A DNA stretch of 7,399 bases from H17-190 sp034435615 (lineage in GTDB: Bacteria > Chloroflexota > Dehalococcoidia > SM23-28-2 > HRBIN24): contig DAOTWZ010000069.1 in assembly GCA_034435615.1 (NCBI GenBank), positions 1-7,399 of the forward strand, read 5' to 3'. The notes under the pieces are model-generated. The model made no database searches. It was not told the DNA's origin and saw only the letters and a program-made list of their open reading frames with translations. A program made the translations under genes and the position numbers. This document shows positions 1 to 5,510 of this stretch, one piece after another (the first letter of the stretch is position 1; each line of letters starts with the position of its first letter).

Positions 1-170
1 CGCACCATCCGCTGCACGATGGCCCAGGCGGTGGGAGGCGTCACCCGCATGCGCCGGGCCAGACGGGCGGAGATGACCGTCTCGCCCTCGCCCTGCAGAC
101 TGTATATGGCATGCAGGTAGTCCTCAACGGTGGCAGATGGCTTGTCCTCGCGTTCCTCGTATGCGTGCAT
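1..170 (-). CDS. DtxR/MntR-family metal-dependent transcriptional repressor, N-terminal fragment
   Basis: This is the first 56 residues of a metal-responsive winged-helix repressor; the rest lies beyond the left edge. The segment EDYLHAIYSLQGEGE (residues 16-30) matches the opening helix of the DtxR/IdeR/MntR family. It is followed by a helix-turn-helix in which SARLARRMRVTPPTAWAI (34-51) corresponds to the family pattern of a dispensable-looking first helix and a recognition helix after 'TPP'. The ATG at 170 has a GAGGTG ribosome binding site six bases upstream. Aligned by eye to Bacillus subtilis MntR, Asp17 falls on metal ligand Asp8 and His20 on Glu11, whereas DtxR has Met10 at the Asp position; this suggests an MntR-like site. 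Family members use Mn2+ or Fe2+ as corepressor and often repress their own promoter. The metal sensed here and any control of the B12 genes are inference. The dimerisation domain is not visible. Confidence 0.85.
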   Translation of the reverse strand, partial: MHAYEEREDKPSATVEDYLHAIYSLQGEGETVISARLARRMRVTPPTAWAIVQRMV

Positions 171-176
171 GGCTAA

Positions 177-182
177 CACCTC
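177..182 (-). promoter_or_regulatory. Ribosome binding site of the DtxR-like gene
   Basis: GAGGTG on the minus strand lies six bases before the ATG at 170 and supports that start. If transcription starts from the promoter at 190-218, the leader would be only about 13 bases, with this site at its very 5' end. Confidence 0.6.
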
Positions 183-183
183 A

Positions 184-200
184 TTGGGTAGTATGCCTAA
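184..200. promoter_or_regulatory. Candidate metalloregulator operator (imperfect inverted repeat)
   Basis: TTGGGTAGTATGCCTAA is an imperfect 17-base inverted repeat; five of eight arm pairs match (TT.GG.A...T.CC.AA). The outer TTxGG/CCxAA pattern resembles the TTAGG/CCTAA ends of DtxR/IdeR boxes. It covers the -10 box of the candidate promoter for the DtxR-like gene, where a repressor would block RNA polymerase. Autorepression is common in this family. The match is partial, so this is a candidate only. Confidence 0.4.
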
Positions 201-218
201 TGACAAACCATGCGTCAA
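190..218 (-). promoter_or_regulatory. Candidate sigma70-type promoter of the DtxR-like gene
   Basis: On the minus strand TTGACG (213-218, five of six to TTGACA) is followed after exactly 17 bases by CATACT (190-195, four of six to TATAAT). Transcription would begin near 183, just upstream of the repressor start at 170. The promoter lies in the only A+T-rich stretch of the window, after the end of cbiA. This suggests the repressor gene has its own promoter and does not depend only on read-through from the cobalamin operon. Confidence 0.5.
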
Positions 219-223
219 GTCGA

Positions 224-253
224 TATATAAGATGAGGGCTTCGACGATTCTAA
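224..253 (-). promoter_or_regulatory. Weak second candidate promoter
   Basis: TATATA (224-229) lies 18 bases after TTAGAA (248-253) on the minus strand. The -35 match to consensus is only three of six, so this is weaker than the promoter at 190-218. It is noted because its -35 box lies inside the palindrome at 248-262, which could act as its operator. It would give a leader of roughly 45 bases for the DtxR-like gene. Confidence 0.2.
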
Positions 254-262
254 ATATTAGAA
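248..262. repeat. 15-base palindrome, Fur/PerR-box-like candidate operator
   Basis: TTCTAA-ATA-TTAGAA has two perfectly complementary six-base arms around a three-base centre. Read as a 7-1-7 element, it agrees at most positions with the PerR box TTATAATnATTATAA, a Fur-family operator type. It lies 14-28 bases past the cbiA stop codon and 78 bases upstream of the DtxR-like start. It could instead be a weak hairpin at the end of the cobalamin transcript, but the arms are A+T-rich and no T-run follows on the minus strand. An operator role is inference. Confidence 0.35.
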
Positions 263-275
263 AAGTCCGAACTGT

Positions 276-1640
276 TTAATTAGACGTTATTGCAGAGGCG
301 ACATCGACGAGCCTGGGCGCCAGGCGGGACGAGGAGCCCAGGTGCAGATGAACGTAGCTGGCCCAGATGCTGCCCACCCGGAACCCTTCCTGCCGGCCGG
401 GCTGGTCCAGCACCTCGTAGGCGGCAGGAGCGTCGGCCCGGCGGTGGAGGAGCGACCAGTGGAACTCGTGGCCGCGCGCCTCCTCGCCGCGGCGCAGGAG
501 AGGGCCATCGGCCAGGGCCCGCAGGCGGCGGTAGCCCAGTTGCAGGCGCGCCCCCTGCATGCTGGTGGCGATGGGGAGGAGGCCCGCCATGGGATGACGC
601 TGGCCCTGAAAGTCCTCGATCTCCTCCCCCAGATACATGAGGCCGCCGCACTCGGCGTAGATGGGGATGCCCCGGGCATAAGCCGCCCGCACCGATTCCA
701 CGAAGGGCCGGTTCTCGGCCAGCTCGCGAGCGTAGAGCTCCGGGAAGCCTCCCCCCAGGTAGAGGGCGCCGCAGCCCTCCGGCAGCCCGGTGTCCTGCAG
801 AGGGCTCACGGGGACCAGCTCCGCTCCCCATGCCTCCAGCAGGTCCAGGGCGTCCTGGTAGTAGAAGCTGAAGGCCCGGTCCAGGGCGACGGCGATGCGG
901 CAGCGGCGGGGCAGCGGCCCCGCGGGGAAAAGGCGGGGTGGGGACTCCGTCGGCGGCCGCACGGAGGCCAGGTGGAGCAGACGGTCCAGGTCCACCGTTT
1001 CCTCCACCTGGGCGGCCAGCCGCTCGAAGAAGGGGCGACCGGCGGGGCCCTCCACCATGGGCACCAGCCCCAGGTGCCGCTCCGGGAGCGCGAGGTCGTC
1101 CCGACGGGGCAGGTAGCCCAGGACGGGCAGCCCTGTGGCCCGCTCGATAGGCGGGGCGCAGAACTCTAGGTGCCGCGGCCCGGCGATGCCATTCAGGATG
1201 ACGCCGACGATGCGCAGCTCGCGGTCGAATTCGCGGAAGCCCAGGACGGTGGCGGCCACGCTGCGGGCCACCTTGCGGGCGTCCACCACCAGCACCACGG
1301 GGAGGCCCAGGAGCTTGGCCACCTGAGCAGTGCTCCCTTCGTCGCTGTAGGGGGAGGCGCCGTCGAAGAGCCCCATGACGCCCTCCACCACCGCTACCTG
1401 GCGGCCCCGCATCGCCCGGGCGAAGAGCTCTCGCAGCGCCTCCTTGGGGAGGAGCCAGGAGTCCAGATTGCGGGAGGGGACGCCGCAGGCGGCGCGATGG
1501 TAGGTAGGGTCTATGTAGTCCGGCCCCACCTTGAAGGGTTGCGGGCGCAGGCCGCGGCGGGCCAGGGCGGCCAGGATGCCGGTGGCGATGGTCGTCTTGC
1601 CCACGCCGCTGGTGACACCAGCTATCACGAACCCTTTCAT
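276..1640 (-). CDS. cbiA: Cobyrinate a,c-diamide synthase
   Basis: CbiA performs the ATP- and glutamine-dependent amidation of the a and c side chains of cobyrinate (CobB is the hydrogenobyrinate counterpart). The 454-residue product matches the family length. The N-terminal synthetase domain has the P-loop GVTSGVGKTT (8-17), the substrate-site signature KVGPDYIDPTYH (37-48), NLD (58-60) and VVEGVMGLFDG (84-94). The C-terminal class I glutamine amidotransferase domain has LGGGFPELYA (295-304), the nucleophile elbow YAECGGLMYLGE with Cys331 (328-339), and SYVHLHL (428-434), which carries the catalytic histidine. The ATG at 1640 is preceded by GGGAG nine bases upstream, and the TAA ends at 276. 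It is the last cobalamin gene in the visible operon, 36 bases after cobO. The cobalt-early context favours cobyrinate as substrate. It appears complete and intact. Confidence 0.96.
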   Translation of the reverse strand: MKGFVIAGVTSGVGKTTIATGILAALARRGLRPQPFKVGPDYIDPTYHRAACGVPSRNLDSWLLPKEALRELFARAMRGRQVAVVEGVMGLFDGASPYSDEGSTAQVAKLLGLPVVLVVDARKVARSVAATVLGFREFDRELRIVGVILNGIAGPRHLEFCAPPIERATGLPVLGYLPRRDDLALPERHLGLVPMVEGPAGRPFFERLAAQVEETVDLDRLLHLASVRPPTESPPRLFPAGPLPRRCRIAVALDRAFSFYYQDALDLLEAWGAELVPVSPLQDTGLPEGCGALYLGGGFPELYARELAENRPFVESVRAAYARGIPIYAECGGLMYLGEEIEDFQGQRHPMAGLLPIATSMQGARLQLGYRRLRALADGPLLRRGEEARGHEFHWSLLHRRADAPAAYEVLDQPGRQEGFRVGSIWASYVHLHLGSSSRLAPRLVDVASAITSN

Positions 1641-1646
1641 CTCATC

Positions 1647-1668
1647 GCGCTCCCGGGCCGGGGGGCGC
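1647..1668 (-). promoter_or_regulatory. Possible hairpin covering the cbiA ribosome binding site
   Basis: In the cobO-cbiA gap, arms at 1661-1668 and 1647-1654 can pair as an eight-base G+C stem with one C-A mismatch and a six-base loop. The 3' arm contains the GGGAG that would serve as the cbiA ribosome binding site. Such a structure could limit translation of cbiA. Short GC hairpins are frequent by chance in DNA of this composition, so this is tentative. Confidence 0.25.
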
Positions 1669-1676
1669 CCAGCTTC

Positions 1677-2216
1677 CTAGTACTCGAGGCCCGGTTGGGC
1701 CTTGATGCCCCGTTTGTAGGGGTGCTTCACCTCCCGCATCTCGGTGACCAGGTCGGCGAAGTCGATGAGCTCCTGAGGGGCGTCCCGGCCAGTGAGGACG
1801 ACGTGCAGGCCCGGCGGCCGGGCCTGCAGCGCCTCGATGACCTCCTTCACCTCCAGCCAACCGTACTTGATGGGGTAGGTGATCTCGTCCAGGATGACGA
1901 TGTCGTACTGGCCAGAGGAGAGGCGCCGCTTCGCCTCCTCCCAGCAGGCGCGGGCCATGGCCCTGTCCTCGTTGAGGTCTTTGGAGAGCCAGGTGAAGCC
2001 CTTGCCCATGGGTACCACCTCCACGCCCAGCCGCTCCGCTGCCTTGTGCTCCCCGAAGCGATGGTGGGAGGCCTTGATGAACTGGAGCATGACTACCCGC
2101 ATGCCGCGGCCCCAGGCGCGCAGGAGGACGCCCAACGCCGCCGTGGTCTTCCCTTTGCCATGGCCGGTGTTGAGCACCACCAGCCCGGTGCGGGACCTTC
2201 GCCCTTCCTCTGTCAT
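1677..2216 (-). CDS. cobO: Cob(I)alamin/cobyrinate adenosyltransferase, CobO/BtuR/CobA type
   Basis: CobO transfers the 5'-deoxyadenosyl group of ATP to the Co(I) form of a corrinoid, forming the Co-C bond of adenosylcobalamin. The protein has 179 residues from the chosen start. It shows the P-loop NTGHGKGKTTAALG (16-29), QFIK (45-48), GFTW (73-76), the acidic LDEITYPIKYGWL (109-121), LTGR (141-144), ADLVTEM (154-160) and the typical tail GIKAQPGLEY (170-179). All are hallmarks of the BtuR/CobO family, not of the PduO or EutT types. The ATG at 2216 is preferred because GAGGTG lies six bases upstream. An in-frame GTG at 2243 would add nine residues but has its purine-rich sequence directly abutting the codon. 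The gene starts 10 bases after the cbiE stop. Its length and motifs look complete. Confidence 0.95.
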   Translation of the reverse strand: MTEEGRRSRTGLVVLNTGHGKGKTTAALGVLLRAWGRGMRVVMLQFIKASHHRFGEHKAAERLGVEVVPMGKGFTWLSKDLNEDRAMARACWEEAKRRLSSGQYDIVILDEITYPIKYGWLEVKEVIEALQARPPGLHVVLTGRDAPQELIDFADLVTEMREVKHPYKRGIKAQPGLEY

Positions 2217-2222
2217 CGTCGT

Positions 2223-2228
2223 CACCTC
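2223..2228 (-). promoter_or_regulatory. Ribosome binding site that fixes the cobO start
   Basis: GAGGTG on the minus strand overlaps the cbiE stop codon TGA (2227-2229) and lies six bases before the ATG at 2216. It argues for the shorter cobO product and for coupling of cobO translation to termination of cbiE. Confidence 0.6.
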
Positions 2229-2904
2229 ACTCGTCGGGCTCACCCTCCGGCCTGGGAAAGAGGAGTATGGTGAGGTCGCTCAGGTCTTCACGGGCGGCCA
2301 GTTCCCCCAGGGTGAGGAGGATGAGCCGCTCCCCCTCCAGGGTCAGGCGCTCCAGCACCGTCACCGGCCGCGCGGAGGGAAAGCCCAGGGCCAGGAGGTG
2401 CTGCGCCAGCAGGTGGGGCATCAGGTCGTAGGGGCGGGGGAACGTGAAGACGTGGCGCTTCCCCTGGCGCAGGTGGTAGGCCAGCTCCTCCAGGGCCGCC
2501 GTCACATCGGCCCGCTGGTGGAGGGTGACGAAGACCGCCTCCTCCCAGGCAGTGCCGGTGCGGGCGCAGGCGACGGCCAGGGAGCTGACGCCGGCCACCA
2601 CCTCCACACGGGGGTGGGCGCGGCGCACCCGTTCCACCAGCTCGCGGGCGGATACGGAGGGGTCTCCCCAGGCGCAGACGACGCAGCGCCGGCCGGAGCG
2701 GGCCGCCTCCGCCACGCGGGCCAGCACCTGGTCCTGGTCGCCATAGCTCATGGGGAGCGCCTCGCCGCGGATGTAGGGCTGGACAGTGGTCAGCACGGTG
2801 GCGAAGCCGGCCACCACGTCCGCCTCCTGGACGAGCCGCAGCGCCTTCAGCGTCAGGTACTCGGGGTCGCCAGGACCGACGCCCACCACGTAGACCGTCT
2901 CCAT
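2227..2904 (-). CDS. cbiE: Cobalt-precorrin-7 (C5)-methyltransferase
   Basis: CbiE is a SAM-dependent class III (tetrapyrrole) methyltransferase that acts on C-5 of the corrin ring, paired functionally with CbiT. The 225-residue product opens with the family glycine-rich loop GVGPGDPEYLT (8-18). It then has WGDP (79-82), AGVSSLAVACARTGTAWEEA (104-123), VFVTLHQR (124-131) and ERLTL (185-189). The 'SS..A.AR.G..W..A..V.LH.R' stretch distinguishes CbiE from its CbiL, CbiF and CbiH paralogues nearby. The open frame continues far upstream, but the ATG at 2904 starts exactly at the conserved N-terminus, has GGAGG upstream and shares one base with the cbiH stop (TGATG). It is stand-alone, not fused to CbiT as in CobL, and is separated from cbiT by four genes. 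Confidence 0.9.
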   Translation of the reverse strand: METVYVVGVGPGDPEYLTLKALRLVQEADVVAGFATVLTTVQPYIRGEALPMSYGDQDQVLARVAEAARSGRRCVVCAWGDPSVSARELVERVRRAHPRVEVVAGVSSLAVACARTGTAWEEAVFVTLHQRADVTAALEELAYHLRQGKRHVFTFPRPYDLMPHLLAQHLLALGFPSARPVTVLERLTLEGERLILLTLGELAAREDLSDLTILLFPRPEGEPDE

Positions 2905-3644
2905 CAGCGGCCCCTCCAGTAGCCCCGGGGCGTCACCAGCCTGCCCCGGCCAGCCCGCGTCTGCGAGTTGCCCACGATGACCAATGTCTCCATGTCCACC
3001 TGGCCAGCGTCCAGCTCCCCCAGGGTGGTGATGTGCACCTGCTGCCCCTCGCGGTAGGCCCGGCGGACCACTCCGACCGGTGTCCCGGGGGAGCGGTGCT
3101 CCAGCAAAATGCGTCGGGCCTCCTGGAGCTGCCAGGTGCGGCGGCCGCTGCGCGGGTTGTAGAGGACGATGACGAAATCGGCGATGGCCGCCGCCTCCAG
3201 GCGCCGGGCGATGGCCTCCCAAGGGGTGAGGATGTCGCTCAGGCTGACGACGGCGAAGTCCTGTCCCAGGGGGGCGCCCAGGAGGGCGGCCGCCGCCGCC
3301 AGGGCAGGCACCCCGGGCACAACCTGGACGTCCGGCCCCCCTTCCCGCTCCGTCCACAGCTCCAGGAGGGGGGAGGCCATACCGTAGATGCCGGCATCGC
3401 CGCTGGAGACGAGGGCGACACGCCGGCCGCTGGCCGCCAGCGTCAGGGCGCGCTGTGCCCTCTCCATCTCCGCCCCCAGGGGAAACGCCTCCACCTCCTT
3501 CCCCTGGAGGAGGTGGGCGACCAGCGCCAGGTAGCCGCGGTAGCCCACCACTATCTCCGCCTCCTCCAGGGCGCGGCGGGCGGCGGGAGCGAGGAGGGAC
3601 TCGTCCCCCGGGCCCAGGCCTACCACCCAGAGGGTGCCAGTCAC
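2904..3644 (-). CDS. cbiH: Cobalt-precorrin-3B / cobalt-factor III C17-methyltransferase (ring contraction)
   Basis: CbiH (aerobic counterpart CobJ) methylates C-17 and contracts the macrocycle, the step that makes a corrin. From a GTG start the product has 246 residues, the usual single-domain length. Motifs are LWVVGLGPGDESLLAP (5-20), VVGYRGYL (32-39), SSGDAGIYGMA (80-90), VVPGVPALAAAAALLGAPL (108-126), SLSDILTPWEAI (134-145) and FVIVLYNPRSGRR (157-169). The SLSDLLTPW and YNPRS segments are characteristic of this enzyme. The GTG at 3644 is chosen because it precedes the conserved N-terminus, overlaps the cbiG stop by four bases (GTGA) and has GGAGG seven bases upstream. The frame stays open further upstream, but that part is antisense-like low-complexity sequence inside cbiG. 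There is no extra C-terminal ferredoxin-like domain of the kind some CbiH60 proteins carry. Confidence 0.93.
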   Translation of the reverse strand: MTGTLWVVGLGPGDESLLAPAARRALEEAEIVVGYRGYLALVAHLLQGKEVEAFPLGAEMERAQRALTLAASGRRVALVSSGDAGIYGMASPLLELWTEREGGPDVQVVPGVPALAAAAALLGAPLGQDFAVVSLSDILTPWEAIARRLEAAAIADFVIVLYNPRSGRRTWQLQEARRILLEHRSPGTPVGVVRRAYREGQQVHITTLGELDAGQVDMETLVIVGNSQTRAGRGRLVTPRGYWRGR

Positions 3645-4729
3645 GGGCTCGCCTCCCGGCGGGCGACGGCCACCGTCACCCTCCCGCTCCTGGCCCGCGG
3701 CGCCAGGAGTCGGTTCGCTCCCGACGCCAGGAGGGCCGCCGCCTCCGACACCGAAGGCAGCCCCAGCCGCTCGCGGGAGGCGGAGGGCGTCACCAGGTGG
3801 GCGACGCTCTCCATCTCCTCCCTGGAGAAGGACAGAAGAGGGACGTGGAGCAGTCGCGCCGCCTCCAGAAGCCCGGGCTCCGCGGCCTTGATGTCGGCCG
3901 TGGCCAGGGCATACAGGGAGAGGGACGAGAGGCCCAGCCGACAGAGCGTCTCCCCCACGAAGGCGGCGATCTCGTCCCCGGGGACGCCCCGCCGGCAGCC
4001 TACCCCGGCCACCAGGGTGGGCGGCCGGTAGACGAGGACGGCCCCCAGCGCCGCCATCTCGTCCCGCGGCAGGAGGCGGTCCGTCACCACCAGGCAGCGG
4101 GGAGGGCGGTCGGCCAGCAGGGAGGGCCAGTCGGTGTAGGGGACGATGCCGGCCGGTGGCGCCCCCTCCCAGGCCGGCTCGCCGGCCTCCTGGAGAAAGG
4201 CCACCGTCTCCCCGTTGACCAGAGCGGCCGCCACCTCGGTGAGGGGCGCTGGCTCCTCCAGTCGCCATCCCCGCTCCGCCCCCAGGAGGTCGACGGCGGG
4301 GAGGCCTATGGCGGCGCTGGCTGTGGTGACTACCGGGGTGGCGTTCAGGGCGGCAGCCACCTCGCTGGCCAGCGCTTCCCCCCGGCCCAGGTGGCCAGAG
4401 AGGAGGCATACGGCGAAGCGTCCTGCCTCGTCCACCGTCACCACCGCCGGATCGCGGGCCTTGTGCCCCAGCAAGGGCGCCAGGAGCCGGACGGCCGCTC
4501 CCACGGCCAGGAAGAGCACCAGCGAAGGGTAGCGAGGGAACAGCTCCGCGAGCAGCGGCCCCAGGGGCAGGGCAAAGGGACGGGCCGGCCCCTCCACCAG
4601 GGACAGGAAGCGCTGCTCGACATAAAGTTCGGCGCCGTCCAGCGCACGGGCCAGGCGCTCGCCCAGGCGGGCACCGCCGCGGGTCAGCGCCACGACGGCG
4701 ATGGGGCGGCGGGCCCTGATGGTGGTCAT
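3641..4729 (-). CDS. cbiG: Cobalt-precorrin-5A hydrolase
   Basis: CbiG opens the delta-lactone of cobalt-precorrin-5A and releases the C-20-derived two-carbon unit as acetaldehyde; it is a marker of the anaerobic pathway. The protein has 362 residues, a common family length. The N-terminal half contains AVGAAVRLLAPLLGHKARDPAVV (75-97), VDEAGRF (99-105) and LLSGHLG (109-115), followed by ATPVVTTAS (130-138) and GLPAVDLL (142-149). The C-terminal CbiG domain contains AGVGCRRGV (241-249), ALATADIKAAEPGLLEAA (274-291), HVPLLSFS (295-302) and SVSEAAALLA (326-335). The usual SGHxGGAN reads SGHLGRGEA here. The ATG at 4729 overlaps the cbiF stop by four bases (ATGA) and has a strong GGGAGGA ribosome binding site. 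The gene appears intact. Confidence 0.94.
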   Translation of the reverse strand: MTTIRARRPIAVVALTRGGARLGERLARALDGAELYVEQRFLSLVEGPARPFALPLGPLLAELFPRYPSLVLFLAVGAAVRLLAPLLGHKARDPAVVTVDEAGRFAVCLLSGHLGRGEALASEVAAALNATPVVTTASAAIGLPAVDLLGAERGWRLEEPAPLTEVAAALVNGETVAFLQEAGEPAWEGAPPAGIVPYTDWPSLLADRPPRCLVVTDRLLPRDEMAALGAVLVYRPPTLVAGVGCRRGVPGDEIAAFVGETLCRLGLSSLSLYALATADIKAAEPGLLEAARLLHVPLLSFSREEMESVAHLVTPSASRERLGLPSVSEAAALLASGANRLLAPRARSGRVTVAVARREASP

Positions 4730-5508
4730 CCCTTCCTCCCGCGGCGGAACATGTGGCTGAAGGCGGCATCGTACAGGCGGGAGGCGGGGCCGCCGGGGCC
4801 CTTGAGGGCCGGGTCGAGGACGCGGCCCACCAGCAACAGCGCCTGGCGAGCAATGCCGGCCTCTCGCGCCCGCTGGGCGATATCGGCCAGGGTGCCCCGC
4901 AGCACCTGTTCGTCCGGCCAGGTGGCGCGGTAGACCAGGGCGGCCGGCGTCTCCGGCGGGTAGCCCCCGGCCATCAGCTCACGCGTCACCTGGCCCAGGC
5001 GGGCGGCCGCCAAGAAGAGGGCGATGGTGGCACCGTGGCGGGCCAGCTCCCGCAGCTCCTCGCCCGGCGGCATGGGCGTCCGCCCGGCCGCTCTGGTGAC
5101 GATGACCGTCTGGGCTACGCCGGGCGCCGTCAGCTCCACCTTGAGAGCGGCCGCCGCAGCGAAGAGAGAGCTCACGCCAGGGACCACTTCGTAATCGATG
5201 CCTGCCTCCTCCAGGGAGCGCATCTCCTCCAGCAGGGCGCCGTAGAGGGAGGGGTCGCCGCTGTGCAGGCGGGCCACCAGCTTGCCGGCGGTGGCTCCTC
5301 GTCGCATCAGGTCGGCGATCTCTTCCCTGGTGAGGGCGGCGCTGCCGTGCACCTCCGCACCGGGGCGACAGAACTGCAGCACTTCGGGCGATACCAGGGA
5401 ATCGGCGTAGATGACCACGTCGGCCTGGCCCAGCAGGCGGGCCGCCCTCAGGGTGAGGAGGTCAGGAGCCCCCGGCCCGGCGCCGATGAAGCATACCTTG
5501 CCGCCCAT
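4726..5508 (-). CDS. cbiF: Cobalt-precorrin-4 C11-methyltransferase
   Basis: CbiF (aerobic counterpart CobM) transfers a methyl group from SAM to C-11 of cobalt-precorrin-4. The 260-residue product has the standard class III methyltransferase layout. It carries the N-terminal loop FIGAGPGAPDLLTLRA (7-22), VVIYADSLVSPEVL (31-44), RLHSGDPSLYGALLEEM (80-96), VVPGVSSLFAAAAAL (108-122), TVIVTRAAGRTPMP (134-147) and LVYRATWPDEQVLRGTL (191-207). The 'YADSLV', 'R.HSGDP..YGA' and 'R..GRTPMP' segments are typical of CobM/CbiF and separate it from CbiL, CbiH and CbiE. The ATG at 5508 begins right at the conserved N-terminus, two bases after the cbiL stop; the ribosome binding site AGGTAG is modest and close. 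Translation is probably coupled to cbiL. Confidence 0.95.
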   Translation of the reverse strand: MGGKVCFIGAGPGAPDLLTLRAARLLGQADVVIYADSLVSPEVLQFCRPGAEVHGSAALTREEIADLMRRGATAGKLVARLHSGDPSLYGALLEEMRSLEEAGIDYEVVPGVSSLFAAAAALKVELTAPGVAQTVIVTRAAGRTPMPPGEELRELARHGATIALFLAAARLGQVTRELMAGGYPPETPAALVYRATWPDEQVLRGTLADIAQRAREAGIARQALLLVGRVLDPALKGPGGPASRLYDAAFSHMFRRGRKG

Positions 5509-5510
5509 GG

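Noticed and set aside
171..275. Possible cobalamin riboswitch or intrinsic terminator in the intergenic gap.
   Set aside because: No B12-box-like element is visible, and the region is too short for a cobalamin aptamer. The palindrome at 248-262 is A+T-rich and lacks a following T-run on the minus strand, so it is a poor terminator.
2217..2243. Alternative GTG start for cobO at 2243, adding nine residues.
   Set aside because: Its purine-rich sequence abuts the GTG with no proper spacing, and it would overlap the end of cbiE. The ATG at 2216 has a well-placed GAGGTG.
342..2273. Two long plus-strand open frames (342-1169 and 1170-2273) lying opposite cbiA and cobO.
   Set aside because: They are antisense to genes with complete family motifs, and the first is codon-aligned with cbiA. 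Such frames stay open because high-GC genes rarely use TTA, CTA or TCA codons. Their translations are low-complexity and resemble no protein family.
2227..3357. A 376-residue minus-strand frame suggesting an N-terminal extension of CbiE.
   Set aside because: The extra 151 residues are a shadow of cbiH in another frame. The ATG at 2904 begins at the conserved CbiE N-terminus and overlaps the cbiH stop by one base.
2904..4853. A 649-residue minus-strand frame suggesting a large fusion ahead of CbiH.
   Set aside because: Only the last 246 residues look like a protein family. The upstream part is out of frame with the clear CbiG gene and is repetitive Pro/Gly/Arg. The GTG at 3644 with its ribosome binding site gives a normal CbiH.
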